Shown piece by piece: positions 5,702-8,892 of a DNA stretch of 8,892 nt; the stretch's first letter is position 1, and each line of letters starts with the position of its first letter. The position numbers and the translations under genes were made by a program. The notes beneath the pieces were generated by a model. It was not told where the DNA came from. It searched no databases and worked only from the letters and a program-made list of their open reading frames with translations. Origin of the DNA: an uncultured Clostridia bacterium (lineage in GTDB: Bacteria > Bacillota > Clostridia > TANB77 > CAG-508); the NCBI GenBank assembly GCA_934179885.1, contig CAKPQY010000023.1, positions 1 to 8,892 on the forward strand. The letters are read 5' to 3'.

Positions 5702-6157
5702 TTATATATAATAATATTTTACTGTATTATTAATTTCATATTCTTTATCTACTTTTGCTACTCTCACTGTTTCTGTTACATATTGATGTGATTTTATAAA
5801 ACTATAATTTAATATTGCTATTACAATTACTTTTTTTAAATCCTCATATTTTCCTTTTGGTTCTAATTGCTCTACTATTTTTTTGCTTGCATAAAATGTT
5901 GTTCTTTCTTCTATATTATGATTATCTCTTAATTGCATTTCAACATTTAAAAGTTCTCCACTTTCTAGTTCTACATCTAAATCTAACACACCATATTTCA
6001 TTTCTTTTGTTAACTGTTCCAGTCTAACATCATGCATCACTTTTTTTATTTTTACATTTTCTCCTAAAATGGCACTTAAAAAGCTTTTTAAAAATTTCTC
6101 ATTTCTACTAAAAAAAGCTTTAAACACAATATCACTTTTCATTGATAATCTTTCCAT
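5702..6157 (-). CDS. N-terminal nuclease-domain fragment of the Rpn-family protein (151 aa)
   Basis: The fragment begins MERLSMKSDIVFKAFFSR, with the D-x-x-F-K-x-x-F opening typical of Rpn/PD-(D/E)XK transposases. An internal ATG at codon 6 is an alternative start. Likely nuclease residues are D59 or D61 in GVLDLDVE and E73-x-Q75 in LNVEMQ, followed by R85...Y89 (ERTTFYASK). The hydrophobic strand VIVIAILNYSF lies at residues 110-120. The ATG at 6157 has GAGGT about 8 nt upstream. The frame ends at TAA (5702-5704) just after KYYYI, so the catalytic core is present but the C-terminal half is lost. It may be produced from the promoter near 6274-6302; whether it is active is unknown. Confidence 0.75.
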   Translation of the reverse strand: MERLSMKSDIVFKAFFSRNEKFLKSFLSAILGENVKIKKVMHDVRLEQLTKEMKYGVLDLDVELESGELLNVEMQLRDNHNIEERTTFYASKKIVEQLEPKGKYEDLKKVIVIAILNYSFIKSHQYVTETVRVAKVDKEYEINNTVKYYYI

Positions 6158-6273
6158 TATCTCTACCTCATATTATAAATTTTTTTCATATTTTTTTCAA
6201 TATTTTTTTATTTTTAAAATATATTTAATGTTATAGCAAACTTTTGATTAATCACTTAACATTTACTTTTTAT

Positions 6274-6302
6274 ATTGTATCAAATATTAAATATTAATTC
6301 AA
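6274..6302 (-). promoter_or_regulatory. Candidate promoter of the Rpn-family gene
   Basis: TTGAAT (6302-6297), 17 bp, then TACAAT (6279-6274) on the minus strand gives a leader of about 110 nt. A second match, TTGAAA-17-TATAAT (6200-6172), also exists, but it would start transcription inside the ribosome binding site, so the distal one is preferred. The region is extremely AT-rich, so chance matches are expected. Confidence 0.45.
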
Positions 6303-6394
6303 TAGTTCGTTATAACTTTTTAATAAATTTTTTCTTTTTAGTTAACTTTTTATTAACTAATTGATATCATCGATTTTATATATTTGGGGGGATT

Positions 6395-6414
6395 TTAATT
6401 TGACTTCAAATTAA
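6395..6414. repeat. Palindrome TTAATTTGA-CT-TCAAATTAA
   Basis: Two perfect 9-bp arms separated by 2 bp lie about 20 bp past the surface-protein stop codon. Read on the plus strand it is followed by a short T-run; read on the minus strand by AAAATCCCCCC. It could be a protein-binding site, a weak plus-strand terminator or a rearrangement scar. Confidence 0.45.
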
Positions 6415-6434
6415 TTTTTGAAATAATAATCTGA

Positions 6435-8892
6435 TTAAAAGCCTGTTTTAGGCAAAACTTTTTGAATATTTTTAATTTTCCCTTTTTGAATCTCATTTTC
6501 AAAATCTATTTTAGCAGTATAATTTTCTTCATTTTGAACTTCATCATCTATAATAATTCCTTTTTGTTTATCTGCTTTAATTTCAACTTTCAGTACTTTT
6601 TCAGAAAGATTATAGCCTTCTGGAGCAATAGTTTCTTTAATAAAATATGTTCCAACCTCTAAATCATTAAAAGCAATTGTTCCATCTTTATTGGATTTTA
6701 TTTCTTTAATTAATTTAGTACATTCTTCATCTTCAAATAATCCAAAAGAAAAATCTTTACGTATTAAATCCAAAGTATCAGAATCTTTCTTGTTTATTAT
6801 AATATTTTTCAAAACTAATTCATTCTGAACTTCAATTTTTTGTAATCCTTCACTATTAGAAACATTAAAACTATAATCATTATCAAATAAATAATATCCA
6901 TTTGGTGCTTCTAATTCTTTCAATACATATTCTTTATAAGCACTTAATCCTTCTATGATATAAGGTGTTCCGTCAGATACCCAAGATGCAACTTCATTTT
7001 CTTCATCATCATATAATGCAAGTTTGCTACCTGTAAGTTGTTCTTTAGAATCTTTATCAACTTTATATATTTCTACTATAGTCATTTTATTTTCTACTGT
7101 CACATCTTTCGTATAAATTTTAGTTGTATCATCCTGCTTTATAATTGATATTTCAATAGGCTCTTTATTTAACACCAAACCATCAATTGTTTTAGTTTCT
7201 TCTAAATTGTAAATTCCCATAGGTAAATTTTTTATTTCTAATTTACCTTCTTTAGATACATTGTAATATCCAATAACATCTCCTGCTTTATAAATAATAG
7301 AATTATCCGCTTTATCTAAAATATTTTCTTTGGCTGTTAACTTGAATTCAATACCAGATAAATCTGAAATATCTATTAATGATATATCTGCATCTTCTGT
7401 TCCTCTGTAAATTACTTCTTTAGTTAAATTAATTGTACCTGTTGGTTGTTCATTGAAAATCTCTATTTCTTTAACAAAATCTCCGTCTTGGTCTGTATCA
7501 TAATTTCTAATTCCTTCTATTTCAAATTTAATAGTTTCATCTAAATTCAAGAACCCATCTGGCGCATCAACTTCTACTATTTCATAACTCCCAACTGAAA
7601 GTTTAAGAGGTGTTATAACTGTTCCTAAATCATCAAAAACACTACTAAATGAATGTTTCTTTTCAGATACTACCAAATTTTTAGAATTTGTAGTAAATAT
7701 ATCATATGTTGTGTTTCCTACTTTTTGTGTAATATAATCTCCTTTATGCCAAATAACATCTTTAGTTGCTCTATCTATTATATCTTCTGTTGCTTTGATT
7801 TTAAAAGAAGCAGAACTTGCAGTAACTATTTTTCCTGTTGTTTTATCTTTTTTAACTAATTTTATATAACTTTCAAGTTGTTCATTATTTACAACTAGTC
7901 TTAATGTTTTTTTAGAATTATCTTTAATTTCAGAACTATCTTGTGTAATTGAAAATGTAAAATCTGTTGCTGTTTCATAGTCTTGAGGAGTTACTGTTTC
8001 TTTAACAATATATTTACCATAAGGTAACATATCTGTGTATGCATTTCCTGTCTTATCAGTCACAACTTTTGAAACTGTAGGAGCTATTTTTTGCGCAGCT
8101 TGTACTCTGTTTGAATCAACTGAAACTTTATTTCCATACTCATCAATCCCATTCCAAATTTCCGCATATGAATAACCTTGAGCTAAAGCTTTCTCTACAT
8201 TGCTATTAAGTTTAATTGTAAATTCTGCACCTTCCAATCCAGGGACTAAGCCTGATAAAATTTTGATTCCTGATTTAAATATATTTACTTGTCTTTTCTT
8301 TACATTATCTTTACTGATTACAGAACTTGTTATTACTTCAGATGTTTGGTCTTTATAAAATAAATTAACATTATATGTATTATTATCTATTAAATAACCA
8401 TCTGGTGCTTTAGTTTCTTTAACATAGTATTTACCAATAGGAAGATTTGGAACCGCTTCTGTTTTACCATCTTCTTTTATAACTCTTGTTGCAACCACTT
8501 GGTCTTTAGAATAGAATTTTTGAATTTTTGCAGCTTTATATATATCTTCTGCTGCATATATTTTATATTCAGCACCTTCAAATTTTGCATTACCTTGAGT
8601 TATATCTCCTGTCTCTGCATCTTCTTTTATAATATTGATTATTCCTGAAGGTTCATCATCCTCAAATTGTAAATTAATATTATTCCCATTAGCTTGAATT
8701 TCAAAGCTTCGTATTGCAGTTGAATCTAGCAAATATCCTTCTGGTGCTGTTATCTCTTTTACAATGTATTTGACTGCTGTTAAACCTGTTACAGTAATTA
8801 TACCATTACTATTTGTTGCACCTGATTTTATTACAAAAGAATCTTCACTATCTAATTTACCATTTTCATTTATATCTTTATAAATGTTAAAC
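6435..8892 (-). CDS. Multi-domain SpaA/Cna-B-type surface protein ending in LPKTGF (partial, 818 C-terminal residues)
   Basis: The frame is open to the right edge; no start lies inside the window, because the TTG at 8732 is an internal leucine of APEGYLLD. At least seven prealbumin-like domains are visible, each with a version of the E-box: KEITAPEGY, KETKAPDGY, KETVTPQDY, VEVDAPDGF, EETKTIDGL, KELEAPNGY and KETIAPEGY. Approximate spans in window numbering are 1-76 (cut), 83-197, 201-336, 341-481, 485-601, 604-691 and 695-800. Lysines near domain starts and asparagines at domain ends (VVNNEQ, IFNEQP, VENK, VQNEL, FENEI) fit intramolecular isopeptide bonds catalysed by the E-box glutamate. Residues 813-817 are LPKTG, the sortase signal, but the protein stops one residue later with no hydrophobic segment or basic tail. 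It would be an adhesin or pilus-type stalk; the ligand is unknown. No sortase gene is in the window. Confidence 0.88.
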   Translation of the reverse strand, partial: FNIYKDINENGKLDSEDSFVIKSGATNSNGIITVTGLTAVKYIVKEITAPEGYLLDSTAIRSFEIQANGNNINLQFEDDEPSGIINIIKEDAETGDITQGNAKFEGAEYKIYAAEDIYKAAKIQKFYSKDQVVATRVIKEDGKTEAVPNLPIGKYYVKETKAPDGYLIDNNTYNVNLFYKDQTSEVITSSVISKDNVKKRQVNIFKSGIKILSGLVPGLEGAEFTIKLNSNVEKALAQGYSYAEIWNGIDEYGNKVSVDSNRVQAAQKIAPTVSKVVTDKTGNAYTDMLPYGKYIVKETVTPQDYETATDFTFSITQDSSEIKDNSKKTLRLVVNNEQLESYIKLVKKDKTTGKIVTASSASFKIKATEDIIDRATKDVIWHKGDYITQKVGNTTYDIFTTNSKNLVVSEKKHSFSSVFDDLGTVITPLKLSVGSYEIVEVDAPDGFLNLDETIKFEIEGIRNYDTDQDGDFVKEIEIFNEQPTGTINLTKEVIYRGTEDADISLIDISDLSGIEFKLTAKENILDKADNSIIYKAGDVIGYYNVSKEGKLEIKNLPMGIYNLEETKTIDGLVLNKEPIEISIIKQDDTTKIYTKDVTVENKMTIVEIYKVDKDSKEQLTGSKLALYDDEENEVASWVSDGTPYIIEGLSAYKEYVLKELEAPNGYYLFDNDYSFNVSNSEGLQKIEVQNELVLKNIIINKKDSDTLDLIRKDFSFGLFEDEECTKLIKEIKSNKDGTIAFNDLEVGTYFIKETIAPEGYNLSEKVLKVEIKADKQKGIIIDDEVQNEENYTAKIDFENEIQKGKIKNIQKVLPKTGF

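Larger units (their letters stand above)
5225..6157 (-). pseudogene. Rpn-family recombination-promoting nuclease / PD-(D/E)XK transposase, split by an in-frame stop
   Basis: The whole stretch is one reading frame of 310 codons broken once, by TAA at 5702-5704. Reading through gives ...KYYYI-[stop]-LEKFRNQNPNMEEKINQW..., and family members normally have I-E-L-x-K-F at this point. A GAA to TAA change (plus-strand C to A at 5704) would therefore explain the break with no frameshift. Rpn proteins carry a PD-(D/E)XK nuclease fold and are linked to RecA-independent recombination or gene transfer in E. coli; similar genes are scattered in many copies through clostridial genomes. The full length (about 310 residues) fits intact relatives. 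No terminal inverted repeats or target duplications are visible. The damage looks recent because both halves are otherwise well preserved. A sequencing error or functional split protein is possible but less likely. Confidence 0.8.
6158..6434. other. AT-rich intergenic region with palindromes and a G6 run
   Basis: No coding sequence is seen. It holds the Rpn promoter candidate, an 8-bp inverted repeat TTAGTTAA-7 nt-TTAACTAA (6338-6360), a G6 run (6386-6391) and a 20-bp palindrome centred near 6404. None of the three minus-strand frames past the surface-protein stop encodes a hydrophobic tail. No U-tract terminator for the surface-protein gene is evident. Confidence 0.6.

Noticed and set aside
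5702..5704. Programmed readthrough of the Rpn stop codon
   Set aside because: The codon is TAA, not a selenocysteine TGA, and I see no readthrough element next to it; a simple nonsense change is sufficient.
6172..6200. TTGAAA-17-TATAAT as the Rpn promoter
   Set aside because: Its start site would fall within the ribosome binding site just before the ATG at 6157, so the mRNA would lack a usable leader; the distal match at 6274-6302 is better placed.
8730..8732. TTG at 8732 as the start of the surface-protein gene
   Set aside because: The frame continues upstream to the window edge and encodes a further domain ending KEITAPEGY directly before this codon, so the TTG is an internal leucine.

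Overview
The window is very AT-rich, and every gene I can support lies on the minus strand. A Spo0E-type phosphatase, strong AGGAGG-type ribosome binding sites, sigma-A-like promoters, a multi-domain LPXTG surface protein and a paired M16 peptidase locus together point to a low-GC, spore-forming-lineage Firmicute, most likely an uncultured gut-type clostridium. The lineage is inferred; no marker here fixes the species.

Layout from left to right. (1) 1-1585: the N-terminal half of a SWIM zinc-finger, SNF2-family helicase that runs off the left edge, with a clear promoter just upstream. (2) 1690-1860: a 56-residue Spo0E-like aspartyl phosphatase with its own terminator, and a perfect 0A-box-like heptamer about 120 bp upstream of its start. 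(3) 2058-4705: a two-gene M16 operon in the order ymfF-like (no zinc site) then ymfH-like (HFLEH zinc site). The two genes are separated by an intercistronic region that can fold into two successive hairpins, and the operon ends at a strong terminator. (4) 4911-5081: rpsU (ribosomal protein S21), with a near-consensus promoter, a roughly 95-nt leader and a terminator. (5) 5225-6157: an Rpn-family nuclease/transposase split by one in-frame TAA codon, with six 24-bp tandem repeats near its 3' end. (6) 6158-6434: an AT-rich intergenic stretch with palindromes and a G6 run. (7) 6435-8892: the C-terminal 818 residues of a surface protein built from at least seven SpaA/Cna-B-type domains. It runs off the right edge and stops directly after LPKTGF with no membrane anchor.

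The ymfF/ymfH-like pair probably makes a heterodimeric M16B protein: one subunit carries the zinc site and the other the R...Y substrate-binding pair. S21 and the EF-P-associated M16 pair are both linked to translation but have separate transcription signals. The rpsU promoter begins 13 bp after the Rpn stop codon with no terminator between them, so Rpn transcripts could read into rpsU.

I found no convincing new multi-gene system. The observations most worth following are the anchor-less LPKTGF end, the single nonsense codon in the Rpn gene, the putative Spo0A site before the Spo0E-like gene, and the structured leaders and intercistronic region. Promoter and hairpin calls in such AT-rich DNA carry a real risk of chance matches.
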